This document shows, one piece after another, positions 8,226 to 17,226 of a DNA stretch of 64,000 nucleotides (position 1 is the first letter of the stretch; the number at the start of each line of letters is the position of its first letter). A program made the position numbers and the translations under genes. The stretch is taken from the NCBI RefSeq assembly GCF_000190475.1, contig NZ_AEWH01000006.1, positions 1-64,000 of the forward strand. Direction: 5' to 3'. The DNA comes from Ornithinibacillus scapharcae TW25. GTDB lineage: Bacteria > Bacillota > Bacilli > Bacillales > Amphibacillaceae. The notes under the pieces are model-generated. The model was not told where the DNA came from. It worked only from the letters and a program-made list of their open reading frames with translations, and ran no database searches.

Positions 8226-9613
8226 CAGATATTTCTTATTTAACGGCAAGTGAGCTTGGATCCTTCATCAAGTCTAAGCAACTGTCACCAGTAGAGTTAA
8301 CCAAACATATTTTCAAACGTATTGACCAAGCAGACCCCACCCTTCATACCTATATAACCCCGACCAAAGAAATAGCGTTAAAACAAGCAACAATGGCAGA
8401 AAAAGATATTATGCGTGGTGACTACAAAGGTCCACTGCACGGAATTCCAATCGGTATTAAGGATAACTATGCTACGAAAGGAATTAGAACAACGGATGGT
8501 TCCAAACTATTCGCTAATTTCATTCCAGAACAAAACGCTACTACTGTAAAGAAACTCCTCGGTGCAGGGAGTATTATGTTAGGTAAACAAAACATGCATG
8601 AACTAGCCGCTGGATCTACTGGCACAAATCCTTATTATGGGACAACGCGTAACCCATGGAATATTCGTTATATGCCAGGCGGTTCAAGTAGTGGAGGAGC
8701 AGCTTCCCTTGCTGCAGGTCTAGCTGTTCTTACAACTGGTTCCGATACATTTGGATCTATCCGTTTACCGGCTGCTATGTGTGGAGTCTATGGGCTTAAA
8801 CCTACCTATGGACTTATAAGTACATTTGGAGTCATCCCTACAGCTTGGTCCTTAGATACTGCAGGTCCTATGGCACGTTCTGTCTCAGATCTGGCTCTAA
8901 TGCTACAATACATGGCTGGATTTGATGGGAAGGACCCAGCAAGTCTAGATGTTAGGATTCCTAATTATATGAAGAATCTTCATAAAGGGATGAATGGTGT
9001 AAAAATCGGAATTCCTACTTATTATTTAAGAGGATTAGACCCTGATGTAGATAAGCTCTTCCAGCAAGCTATTCACACGCTTAGAAGACTAGGAGCTGAA
9101 ATAAAGGAGATGGAGATTCCGGAACTAGAAATGGCAACCTATGCAGGCTATGCTATTGTAACTGGAGAAGCTTCTACCTTTCATTATGAATGGTTAAAAG
9201 AGTATTCAGAGGATTATTCAGTCGACATCAGAAGTTTCTTTTTATCAGGTGCTTTAACAGCAGCACCACAATATGTTAGAGCCCAGCAAGCACGAAGGAA
9301 AATGGTTAAAGCATTGAAACAAGCATTTTCCGACGTAGATATTCTACTTGGACCAACTGTTCCGATGACAACACCTGCCTATCGCGAAGATTGGATAGAG
9401 CAAAATTTAGAAGTTGTGAGAAAATCTATGCCGTTTACAGCTCCTATTAATCTAACAGGTATACCAAGTCTTTCTGTTCCGATGGGACTTGACCAAAGAG
9501 GTCTTCCTGTAGGAATGCAATTTATGGGGAACCATCTATCTGAAGCTTTACTATTTCAAATTGGGAAAGCATGGGAAAATACAGTTCCACTAAAAACAAC
9601 CCTAATGAACTAA
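8222..9613 (+). CDS. Amidase-signature hydrolase (AtzE/GatA-like)
   Basis: 463 residues, GTG start overlapping the upstream stop. Amidase-signature family with the Ser-cisSer-Lys triad visible: Lys in IPIGIKDNYATKG (near 81), the cis-Ser in GGSSSGGAASL (near 157), and the nucleophile Ser in the TGSDTFGSIRLPA segment (near 181). The usual GSDTGGS carries Phe in place of the first Gly; AtzE-type enzymes also vary here. It hydrolyses amides or ureido compounds, but the substrate cannot be read from sequence. Pairing with a small GatC-like protein separates it from ordinary GatA, whose GatB and GatC partners are absent here. Confidence 0.85.
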   Translation: MTDISYLTASELGSFIKSKQLSPVELTKHIFKRIDQADPTLHTYITPTKEIALKQATMAEKDIMRGDYKGPLHGIPIGIKDNYATKGIRTTDGSKLFANFIPEQNATTVKKLLGAGSIMLGKQNMHELAAGSTGTNPYYGTTRNPWNIRYMPGGSSSGGAASLAAGLAVLTTGSDTFGSIRLPAAMCGVYGLKPTYGLISTFGVIPTAWSLDTAGPMARSVSDLALMLQYMAGFDGKDPASLDVRIPNYMKNLHKGMNGVKIGIPTYYLRGLDPDVDKLFQQAIHTLRRLGAEIKEMEIPELEMATYAGYAIVTGEASTFHYEWLKEYSEDYSVDIRSFFLSGALTAAPQYVRAQQARRKMVKALKQAFSDVDILLGPTVPMTTPAYREDWIEQNLEVVRKSMPFTAPINLTGIPSLSVPMGLDQRGLPVGMQFMGNHLSEALLFQIGKAWENTVPLKTTLMN

Positions 9614-9621
9614 TAAATTTA

Positions 9622-9704
9622 AAAAGATCTATTAGCGGATTGATCCCTGAATGATTATGCTTCATCCAACTTTTCTCGGGTCAAAACCTTAATAGATCTC
9701 TTTT
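9622..9704. terminator. Long hairpin between convergent amidase and VOC genes
   Basis: Arms 9622-9634 and 9690-9704 (agatctatta / taatagatct with A- and T-rich ends) enclose a 55-nt loop that can itself fold. It probably terminates both convergent genes. Confidence 0.5.
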
Positions 9705-9708
9705 AATA

Positions 9709-10122
9709 TTATATACCTAATAACTCTTTGTAAGTAGAGCTAAGCTCACTCCACACATCAAATTTATTACCATCTAAATCATAAAAAACAAAGTTATTAC
9801 CAGTGTGTCCTCTGTCCTCAATTTCTCCCACTTCTACTCCGTTCTCCATTAGATAAGCATGGAACTCCTTTAGTTGTTCAAACCCGTCTACTTCAAACGT
9901 TAATGCAAAATGCTCATTGCCCTTTGCATCTTTAAAACTATTTTTTTCTCCAGCGGGAGCTTTAACAAGAAAAATACTTTGATGAGCGAAATCCAATATT
10001 GCCTTATCCTCATCTTGATAATTTTCTACTGCTCCTAGTTTGCTTTGATACCAATCAGATGCAACTCTTGGATCTTCAACTGGTAGATAGGTCGTTCCAA
10101 CACGCTTGATAAATTTATTCAA
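9709..10122 (-). CDS. VOC-family (glyoxalase-fold) protein
   Basis: 137 residues from a TTG start with AAGGAGG 8 nt upstream; the open frame runs further but lacks a better site. A single vicinal-oxygen-chelate unit: the N-terminal beta strand TTYLPVEDPRVASDWYQSKLG, a metal-type His in GNEHFALTFEV, and a C-terminal FVFYDLDGNKFDVW strand with the expected Asp/Glu region. Proteins of this type act as lyases, dioxygenases or antibiotic-binding proteins. The sequence alone does not separate these. Monocistronic. Confidence 0.75.
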   Translation of the reverse strand: MNKFIKRVGTTYLPVEDPRVASDWYQSKLGAVENYQDEDKAILDFAHQSIFLVKAPAGEKNSFKDAKGNEHFALTFEVDGFEQLKEFHAYLMENGVEVGEIEDRGHTGNNFVFYDLDGNKFDVWSELSSTYKELLGI

Positions 10123-10401
10123 TCTATTATCCTCCTTATTCTCTTCCTTTTTAAATAGTTTCGTCATCATAAATTCAAATTTTTCAATCTTTTTCACAAC
10201 GTAAATTTTAGCATAGTGAAAAAGACCTGTCATTGTCTTTTTTTGTCGAATAATAATTAGGCATATTGTCATGTAAAGATAAAAGTTCTTTATATTGTCA
10301 CGAAACCTTCAACATATCGTACTGAATATAGAAGTAGTAGATTTCTACGCAATGGTAATATTATAGGTAATGGTCTATTACTCTATTTGGAGGAATGTAT
10401 A

Positions 10402-11127
10402 ATGCTAGCTAATTTCCTAATACGATCACAAAGCGGTACGATTCCAACTATCCCACACCCATTAATTGACCTTATAAGGAACATCAGTACTATAAAAAGG
10501 GTGCAAAAAGACACCTATCTATTTCAAGAAGGTATAGAAGCAAATGAGATATATTACATCCAATCTGGTCTCATCCAAATTTCCAAGCTGAATGCGGATG
10601 GAAAAGAAATAACTTTAAGAATCTGCAGCCAACATGATTTAGTTGGAGAATTATCACTTTTCAGCCCTGATCCCCAATACACATTAAGTGGAAAAGTATT
10701 GTCTGCTGGTGAGGTTCTTGTCATATCAAAGGGGGAACTTGAAGAAGCCCTTCTTACAAATACCAATCTAGCATTAGAATACATGAAGTGGTCTAGTATT
10801 CAACTAAGAAAATATCAATCTAAACTAAGAGATCTCTTATTTAACGGGAAGAAAGGGGCACTCTATTCTACATTAATTCGCTTGTCTAATAGTTACGGGA
10901 CTATACTAGAAGACGGTATCCTGATTGACATAACATTGACCAATCAAGATTTAGCTAATTTCTGTGGTGCAACACGAGAAAGTGTAAATCGAATGTTAGT
11001 AGATTTACGTAAACTTGATATTCTCTCCACTGAACAATCTGGAAAGATATTAATCAAAAATCTCGAATATCTAAAAACAGCCATCTATTGTGAAAACTGC
11101 CCAATTGAAATATGTAATATAAACTAA
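10402..11127 (+). CDS. fnr: Fnr, oxygen-sensing Crp/Fnr regulator
   Basis: 241 residues. The ATG at 10402 is preferred over a TTG at 10387 because it sits 9 nt past GGAGG. An N-terminal cNMP-type beta barrel (about 25-120) is followed by a Crp-type helix-turn-helix with the recognition helix in ATRESVNRM (about 200-207). The C-terminus carries CX2CX4C (C230, C233, C238), and D144 lies in KLRDLLFNGK. This is the [4Fe-4S] ligand set of B. subtilis Fnr, which differs from the N-terminal cluster of E. coli FNR. It activates genes for anaerobic respiration when oxygen is absent. The usual neighbour narK is missing. Confidence 0.93.
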   Translation: MLANFLIRSQSGTIPTIPHPLIDLIRNISTIKRVQKDTYLFQEGIEANEIYYIQSGLIQISKLNADGKEITLRICSQHDLVGELSLFSPDPQYTLSGKVLSAGEVLVISKGELEEALLTNTNLALEYMKWSSIQLRKYQSKLRDLLFNGKKGALYSTLIRLSNSYGTILEDGILIDITLTNQDLANFCGATRESVNRMLVDLRKLDILSTEQSGKILIKNLEYLKTAIYCENCPIEICNIN

Positions 11128-11244
11128 TGGGTTCATGAAAACCATGATTGATTGTCATAAATCTTTTAGATTTCCTTCTTAATGAACTGTATTTTTACGC
11201 TACAATAGGAAGAATGATGATTTTACTAGATTGGAGAAGTCGTA

Positions 11245-12714
11245 ATGAAGAAGCTTTATATCTATAGCGTTGTAATTGTATTCCTACTTGCAGGTGCATT
11301 CCTCCTATTTCAAAATATCGTACAGGATGATTCACCTGAAACAAAAACAGATGATATATCTAGTTTAGCGGTTTCACACCCCTTACCTATTCCACCTTTA
11401 TTAGAGGACGTTAATCCTGACCCAAATCGAGCTGAGTTCCATTTAACAGCTCAAAACGGTACAAGTGAATTCTTTAATGGCATTGAAACAGAAACATTAG
11501 GATATAACGGGAATTATCTTGGTCCTGTAATTCGAGTGCGCGAGGGTCAACAAGTGAAAGTAAAAATGAAAAATGATTTAGATGAGGCTACTACTTTACA
11601 CTGGCATGGCCTACGAGTTGATGGTGAAAACGATGGTGGCCCACATTCCGGCGTTCTGCCAGGTGATACATGGGAGCCGGAGTTTACCATTGAACAACCA
11701 GCTGCCACTCTATGGTACCATCCACATATGATGCATATGACTGCCAAGCAAGTTTATGAAGGACTGGCTGGTCTATTCATTATCGAGGATGAGGTATCGG
11801 ATCAACTGGATATCCCGAAAGATTATGGCGTAAATGATATTCCATTAATCATACAAGATAGAAGGTTAGATGCTAGTGGGAATATGAAGTATGACCCAGG
11901 GATGAATGATATTATGATGGGCCTCTATGGTAATGCCTTCCTAGTAAATGGGGCAATTTCACCATATTTAGAAGTGCCAAAGGGCATGGTCCGTTTACGT
12001 TTACTGAACGGTTCAAATGGTAGGACTTATCATTTTGAGTTGAATAATGGGCAATCCTTCTATCAAATCGCAACGGATGGTGGTTTTTTGGAAAAGCCTG
12101 TTGAAATGGACTCTATTCGAATGAGCCCTGCAGAACGTGCTGAAATTTTAGTAGATTTTTCAGAGCTAGAATCTGGTGACAGTATTCAATTAGTTGACAC
12201 AGGATCAGACTTGGCAAAAACCGTATCAGAATCAGATGTAGAATTAATGAAATTTGTTGTAATAGATGAAGAAACTGATGTCTTTACAATCCCAGAAAAG
12301 CTTACAACAATTGAGAAATTAGCTCCTGACAGCTCAGCTGCTACTAGAGAGATGGTAATGGCTGGTGTAGGCGCAACACTCACCATTAACGATAAAACGA
12401 TGGATATGTCACGAATTGATGAAGTAGTAAACTGGAAGGATACGGAAATTTGGGAAGTTACGAATCAACGAACAGGTACACAGGGTGGTATGCCACATCC
12501 ATTCCACTTACATGGGGTCCAGTTTCAAGTTTTAGACAGGGATGGAAACCCTCCTGCCGCCAATGAATCTGGCTGGAAGGATACGATACTCGTTCATCCA
12601 GGAGAAACCGTTCGAATCATTACAAACTTTAAAAACAAAGGTATCTTCATGTACCATTGTCATATCCTTGAGCATGAAGACGCCGGTATGATGGGACAAT
12701 ACGAGGTAAAATAA
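11245..12714 (+). CDS. Membrane-anchored multicopper oxidase
   Basis: 489 residues. An N-terminal hydrophobic segment (about 5-25), without a lipobox or clear cleavage site, suggests an anchor facing outward. Three cupredoxin domains follow. The copper ligands are all visible: HWHG (near 119), WYHPH (near 157), HPFHLHG (near 418) and YHCHILEHEDAGM (near 470), giving one type 1 and one trinuclear site. The Met-rich MMHM stretch near 163 recalls cuprous oxidases such as CueO. It may oxidise Cu(I), Fe(II), Mn(II) or phenolics. It lies 117 nt after fnr with its own GGAGA site, so co-transcription is possible but not shown. Confidence 0.88.
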   Translation: MKKLYIYSVVIVFLLAGAFLLFQNIVQDDSPETKTDDISSLAVSHPLPIPPLLEDVNPDPNRAEFHLTAQNGTSEFFNGIETETLGYNGNYLGPVIRVREGQQVKVKMKNDLDEATTLHWHGLRVDGENDGGPHSGVLPGDTWEPEFTIEQPAATLWYHPHMMHMTAKQVYEGLAGLFIIEDEVSDQLDIPKDYGVNDIPLIIQDRRLDASGNMKYDPGMNDIMMGLYGNAFLVNGAISPYLEVPKGMVRLRLLNGSNGRTYHFELNNGQSFYQIATDGGFLEKPVEMDSIRMSPAERAEILVDFSELESGDSIQLVDTGSDLAKTVSESDVELMKFVVIDEETDVFTIPEKLTTIEKLAPDSSAATREMVMAGVGATLTINDKTMDMSRIDEVVNWKDTEIWEVTNQRTGTQGGMPHPFHLHGVQFQVLDRDGNPPAANESGWKDTILVHPGETVRIITNFKNKGIFMYHCHILEHEDAGMMGQYEVK

Positions 12715-12796
12715 GCAAGAAGAACAAGATAAAACTATCTCTTATAGCACAGGATAGACGAACAATATTTAAGCACTGAAAATATGCATAAACTCT

Positions 12797-12950
12797 CGCG
12801 GGAGACATGATCCTTGGATAAGGGACAATGTTATTTTCCGCGAGGATGTATATCCTTACTGCTAGGGACGATGTTCTTCCAGAGCAGGCTCATATTCCCC
12901 ACCCAAGGGCATATATCCCCATTCCCAGGGCAGGATTTCCATCGCCTGTA
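12797..12950. repeat. Degenerate intergenic array with a period near 21 bp
   Basis: The 277 nt between the oxidase and the SDR gene contain about seven copies of a loose unit built on AGGGAC/AGGGCA, then an AT-rich step and TCC(CC). Anchors fall near 12804, 12824, 12845, 12867, 12888, 12909 and 12930, so steps are 20-22 nt. The sequence drifts strongly while the spacing holds. No coding frame with a ribosome binding site fits. Confidence 0.5.
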
Positions 12951-12991
12951 TTCCAAATTTACTTGATAGAGTTATTCATGTCCCTCCCCTA

Positions 12992-13816
12992 TTACTTCAG
13001 CCTATTTATCACAGACTTCTCGATAATAGACCACGGTATGAATTTCTTAATATACCGCAATGACGTTGCACCTTTTCCAACTGTATATCTGAATTTCGGC
13101 CGGTTTGTTTCACATATTCTTTTAATTAATACCGCTACCTCATTTGGATCTCCAGCATTTTCATATGCTCGTTTGGCAAATGCCAATGTGTTGTTTTTAA
13201 ATCTATCTTCTCTAGGTATAGTTGCGCTTATCTCCAAGCCCCTTTCCCAAATACCTGTTTTATAGGAAGCTGGTTCTACGACGGAAACGAAAATATTTTT
13301 ACGAAGAAGTTCCAATCTTAGACTTTCACTATATCCCTCGACCGCAAACTTTGAAGCGCTATAAGGACCCATTCCAGGAAAACCTAAAATACCACTTACA
13401 CTACTTAGATTTATTATTTTCGCTGTCTCTGACTGCTCAAGAAGGGGAAGTAAATTCTTCGTAACTTGAATAACTCCAAAGAAGTTTACATCAAACTGAT
13501 CCTTCCATTCCTTCATTGCTAAGTGATCTGTAAATCCCCCTTGTGAATAACCTGCATTATTCACTAATACATCTAATCTATTAAAACGCGAATGTATCCA
13601 GCTAGTTACTTCTTGAATTTGATTTTCGTCTGTCACATCCATTTCAACTACTTCCAAAAAATGCTCTAGTTGAAGTTTTGTGACTTCTTCTATTAGTTCA
13701 GCCTGCTTTTTTCTATTACGCATCGCCGCAATGACAAAGTAGCCAGATTTTATTAATTCTAACGCAATGAGTTTACCGAACCCACCATTTGCACCTGTTA
13801 CTAACGCTGTCTTCAA
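12992..13816 (-). CDS. Short-chain dehydrogenase/reductase
   Basis: 274 residues from a TTG start 9 nt past GGGAG. Classical SDR: the NAD(P)-binding TGANGGFG motif near residue 7, NNAGYS near 88, the catalytic Ser in NLSSVSG near 138, and YSASK near 152 for Tyr and Lys. The Asn-Ser-Tyr-Lys tetrad is intact. The basic residues after strand 2 (AAMRNRKK) favour NADPH. The C-terminus is short and polar, with no membrane segment. The substrate is unknown; related bacillar proteins are annotated only as oxidoreductases. Confidence 0.88.
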   Translation of the reverse strand: MKTALVTGANGGFGKLIALELIKSGYFVIAAMRNRKKQAELIEEVTKLQLEHFLEVVEMDVTDENQIQEVTSWIHSRFNRLDVLVNNAGYSQGGFTDHLAMKEWKDQFDVNFFGVIQVTKNLLPLLEQSETAKIINLSSVSGILGFPGMGPYSASKFAVEGYSESLRLELLRKNIFVSVVEPASYKTGIWERGLEISATIPREDRFKNNTLAFAKRAYENAGDPNEVAVLIKRICETNRPKFRYTVGKGATSLRYIKKFIPWSIIEKSVINRLK

Positions 13817-13842
13817 CTGCTAACACTCCCTATAACTAACAG

Positions 13843-14580
13843 TTAGTTCATCTCTTCTCTCAGAAGTTCATAGATTCCCTTGATTTCTTGGCTGCTTTCT
13901 CGATTGATTATCACATAGTCATCCTTTATCCTCACATAGAGAAACGGTCCATTCTCTCCTTTAACATACAGCCGCCCTTCTCCGTAAGGTTCTTCTAATT
14001 CAAAATTACCCTTTCGAACCGTATCAGTGTTGAATCCATCTTTTTTGGAAAGTACCTCAGGGAGTTTGTCTAACAGTTCGATTTCTTCTATCTCCTTTAT
14101 ATCCCATTCCACTCCATACATTCCGGTGATAATCAATTGACCTTCCTCCACCGATACTTCATTATCAAGGTTACCAATAATGTACACGCCTACAATTAAA
14201 CCAATAATAACAAAAGAACTTATCCCGTAGATCCATGTATACTTTTTCCTTTTACGTGGGACTTCAAAGCGTTGAACATAGACAAGTCCACCAAGCACTA
14301 TAACCATTAGTAGACCGAATCCAATTTCCATCCCATAGGGTACTCGAAATACCGTCAAAATGACTACTAGGACCATGGAATAAAACGTATAAAGTAAAAG
14401 TTTACCAATCTTATCTATATAGCCATTTTCAATTAAGTATTCTTGCTCATCCTTTGGACGGTTACTAAAGCCCGATACTAAACCATATTCTTTCTTTTTC
14501 ACGATTAAATACGTGATTCCACCAGTAATGATTAACGTCCATCCCATTACGATTAAGAATATTAACAAATCTTTCGTCAT
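13843..14580 (-). CDS. Membrane protein, DUF3784-like
   Basis: 245 residues from the ATG at 14580, preceded by GAGGTG. Four hydrophobic segments lie in the first 150 residues (about 5-25, 60-80, 85-105, 120-140). The loop after the first (GLVSGFSNRPKDEQEY) matches the DUF3784 signature region. The C-terminal half is a soluble, strand-rich domain of about 100 residues resembling a bacterial PH domain. There is no catalytic motif. It ends 26 nt past the SDR start on the same strand, so the two could share a transcript, but each has its own ribosome binding site. Confidence 0.6.
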   Translation of the reverse strand: MTKDLLIFLIVMGWTLIITGGITYLIVKKKEYGLVSGFSNRPKDEQEYLIENGYIDKIGKLLLYTFYSMVLVVILTVFRVPYGMEIGFGLLMVIVLGGLVYVQRFEVPRKRKKYTWIYGISSFVIIGLIVGVYIIGNLDNEVSVEEGQLIITGMYGVEWDIKEIEEIELLDKLPEVLSKKDGFNTDTVRKGNFELEEPYGEGRLYVKGENGPFLYVRIKDDYVIINRESSQEIKGIYELLREEMN

Positions 14581-14766
14581 CTTATACACCTCAAAACATC
14601 TGCTACTATATTTTCTTACTACTATATTACACGTAATGCAACACACAGTACTACTATTATCTGTTCATCTAAGTACTATTTTAACTCAATTCCAACTTGA
14701 CCAACTTTTCTGAAAGTGGTACTTTTTACTTAATCTAAACTCTGTTTACAGCAAGGATGAGTATAT

Positions 14767-15630
14767 ATGCGCATTGCACTTTCATTCGTTAGTTTACTTA
14801 CATTTATTTTAATCTTAGCAGCGGTTCCATTATCGCTTTCCGTTATCGATGGAAACGTAACATTTAGTTTCGAGTCTATGGTTCTTCTTGCAAAAGAATA
14901 TTTTGTCGGTTTATGGAATGGGGATTCCTTTACCTATCAAGAGGGTATCGATCGAGTTCAAAACATGATGCAGGATATTCCAGCCTATTTCCTAACATCC
15001 CTTCGTTATCTTCTACTAGCTGGTATACTTGCTGTGCTAATCGGATTATTTATTTCCTATTGGTACAGTAAAACAAAACAGGAATGGATGAAAGATATCA
15101 TTGGTTTTCTTGGTACGATTCCAGATTTCATTCTTGTAATAGTTTTACAAATGGGTGTTGTGTTCATCTATCAATCTACAGGACTTCACGTAGCTAGAGT
15201 TGCTTCCCGATCAGCCGATGAAAATGCTTATTTGCTACCATTAATCACGTTAACCATTGTACCAACTATCTATTTAATTCGAACACTATCGGAAAAAACA
15301 TATGATGTGTTGGCAGAGGATTATATTTTACATGCAAAGGCAAAAGGATTAAAGAAGCCCTTTATCTATATTCACCATGTCGTCCGCAACGTCCTACCTT
15401 TTTTAAAAGCTGATTTACATAAAGTAATAGCTATTATGATGAGTAACCTTTTTATCGTGGAGTATTTATTTAATATAAGAGGAATAACTGCTATTCTATT
15501 TGATGGAACCATGTACCAGTACAACTTAACCGTGAACACGCTTATCTCACTAGTGATTGTATACTTTTTAATCTACTGGTCGATACGCTTACTTATCTTG
15601 ATTCTGGAAAGGGTGTTTGCCCATGACTAA
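14767..15630 (+). CDS. Peptide/nickel-type ABC permease (OppB/DppB-like)
   Basis: 287 residues, about six membrane segments. The BPD_transp_1 domain includes the EAA-type loop that contacts the ATPase (LAEDYILHAKAKGLKKPFIYIHHVVRN segment, near residues 182-210). In place of the normal N-terminal periplasmic fold it has a compact outer region (residues 25-60). Its stop overlaps the second permease gene, so the two are coupled. No binding protein or ATPase gene lies nearby, so the partners must be encoded elsewhere. Transport of a peptide-like or metal-chelate solute is inferred only from the family. Confidence 0.8.
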   Translation: MRIALSFVSLLTFILILAAVPLSLSVIDGNVTFSFESMVLLAKEYFVGLWNGDSFTYQEGIDRVQNMMQDIPAYFLTSLRYLLLAGILAVLIGLFISYWYSKTKQEWMKDIIGFLGTIPDFILVIVLQMGVVFIYQSTGLHVARVASRSADENAYLLPLITLTIVPTIYLIRTLSEKTYDVLAEDYILHAKAKGLKKPFIYIHHVVRNVLPFLKADLHKVIAIMMSNLFIVEYLFNIRGITAILFDGTMYQYNLTVNTLISLVIVYFLIYWSIRLLILILERVFAHD

Positions 15631-16543
15631 TTGGCGATTGTGGATTGGCATTATAACATGTAGTTTAATTGTACTATTAGCCATTCTTGGACCTGTCATT
15701 GCTCCATATGAAAAAGACTTTATGGAACCAACAGGTTATTATTATAACGGACCTGAAGATTTTGGTGTTCATTCTTCTCCATATCCACCATCTAAAGAGC
15801 ATATATTTGGCACAGATCAATGGGGATATGACATTTTAACTCTACTTCTATATGGAGCTAAATATACGGTTTTTGTTGGCATCGGGGTTGCACTTGTAAG
15901 AATTATAGTAGGTGGTTTACTAGGTATGTGGTTTGGCCTAACAGGGCGTGAGGGTAAAAAGAATTCTAACTCTATATTTGGTCTACTTGGAAGCATACCA
16001 GCATTTGTAATTCTATACTTCCTTTTAATTGGAATAACAATTAACTCGGAACTTTCAACACTTGAATTGATTTTTCTACAAGCTTTCATTATGATCATTA
16101 TCGGTGTTCCAGGAGTATATGCGGCAATTCATAGTAAAACAAACGAACTTAAGAAAGATTTATATATAACAGCAGCAAGAGCCCTTGGTGCAGGGAGGTT
16201 TCGAATTTTATGGAAACATTTACTGCCCCATTTAAAAGGAACCTTCTTAGCTATGTTCGTTAAGGAAATCATTATTGTACTAACGCTTATTGGGCAACTT
16301 GGTATATTTAATTTATTTTTTGGTGGAACCATCTTACGACTAGGCGGGCCACCTGTATACATTTCCATTAGTAGAGAATGGGCAGGACTTATAGGCCAAT
16401 GGCGTTCCTTCGTTTATGATTTCCAATGGATTCTAATCGTTCCATTAATAGCTTTTTTATTGCTACTGTTTTCGTTTTATATATTGTCTCGTGGAATTGA
16501 GATAAGACAGAAGGCTATTCTACAAAAATACCCCCATATATAA
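15623..16543 (+). CDS. Peptide/nickel-type ABC permease (OppC/DppC-like)
   Basis: 306 residues from the ATG at 15623, 9 nt past AAAGGG inside the preceding gene. Layout of OppC-type permeases: one N-terminal membrane span (about 7-27), an external loop containing the family-typical FGTDQWGYDILTLLLYG (near 61-77), then five spans. The cytoplasmic EAA loop (YITAARALGAGRFRILWKHLLPHL) is near residues 180-205. The internal strand KEIIIVLTLIGQLGIFNLFFGG is also typical. Followed at once by a strong terminator, so the operon contains the two permeases only. Confidence 0.8.
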   Translation: MTNWRLWIGIITCSLIVLLAILGPVIAPYEKDFMEPTGYYYNGPEDFGVHSSPYPPSKEHIFGTDQWGYDILTLLLYGAKYTVFVGIGVALVRIIVGGLLGMWFGLTGREGKKNSNSIFGLLGSIPAFVILYFLLIGITINSELSTLELIFLQAFIMIIIGVPGVYAAIHSKTNELKKDLYITAARALGAGRFRILWKHLLPHLKGTFLAMFVKEIIIVLTLIGQLGIFNLFFGGTILRLGGPPVYISISREWAGLIGQWRSFVYDFQWILIVPLIAFLLLLFSFYILSRGIEIRQKAILQKYPHI

Positions 16544-16568
16544 AAAAACAGCCGCTTGGCTGTTTTTT
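16543..16568. terminator. Terminator after the permease pair
   Basis: 11-bp inverted repeat (16543-16553 / 16558-16568) with a 4-nt loop and T/A runs on both sides. It overlaps the last base of the stop codon and may also serve the convergent carD-like gene. Confidence 0.85.
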
Positions 16569-16579
16569 GTGTTAGCTAA

Positions 16580-17086
16580 CTAATTAGCAACTGGAAAACC
16601 TAATAAATCTTCTACTCTTGTCTCAATGTCTTCAGATTTCGTGTTCAAAGCTATTGCTAATTCCTCAAATAATATTTGTTTCGTCTTATTTAAGAGCTTT
16701 CGATCCTGTTCAGCCAATTGTTTCTTATCGAGTGCTGTCTCTTGTTTCTTTCTCATTAATGCATTTAATACGTCTGAAATATCTTTACGATTACCAGTTT
16801 GTATTAAACGGTTATATTCTTTATTTCGAAGTTTAACATCTTCAATCCATTCTATCCCAGGACCACTAAATGACTGCATGATTTCTTCAGCCTCTTTAGA
16901 ATCAAGCATCTTCAAAATTAATACTTTTGGATTATCGACTGGTGCATTGATGTTTAGTTTAGTATCTTCTATCGGATGTAATACGTAATATTTCCTAGTT
17001 TTTCCTCCATATGTTTTATCACATATATCATCAATCTTACAAACCCCATGATCCGAATAAACGACTAACTCTCCAATATTAAACAT
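16580..17086 (-). CDS. CarD-family RNA polymerase-binding regulator
   Basis: 168 residues from the ATG at 17086, 7 nt past AGGAGA; an ATG six bases upstream is too close to the site. The N-terminal 60 residues form the CarD/TRCF Tudor-like RNAP-interaction domain (FNIGELVVYSDHGVCKI and YYVLHPIEDTKLNINAPVD). The rest is helical and charged, as in CdnL-type proteins. Such proteins bind the RNAP beta subunit and stabilise open complexes, often at rRNA promoters. Divergent from the MarR gene with a 140-nt shared promoter region. Confidence 0.85.
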   Translation of the reverse strand: MFNIGELVVYSDHGVCKIDDICDKTYGGKTRKYYVLHPIEDTKLNINAPVDNPKVLILKMLDSKEAEEIMQSFSGPGIEWIEDVKLRNKEYNRLIQTGNRKDISDVLNALMRKKQETALDKKQLAEQDRKLLNKTKQILFEELAIALNTKSEDIETRVEDLLGFPVAN

Positions 17087-17226
17087 TGGCATATCTCCTA
17101 TTCTTGAAATCGTCAACTAAGTTTACTATTTTAAGTCTACGCTTTTCCGCGAATTTTGTCAACTTAGTTGACAACATACAGTTGATTTTATATAGTTATG
17201 ACGAAGTAAAATTAGGAGTGACAATA

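Noticed and set aside
12828-13265. 145-residue open frame over the degenerate array
   Set aside because: It runs across the intergenic repeats into the antisense of the SDR gene, with no ribosome binding site.
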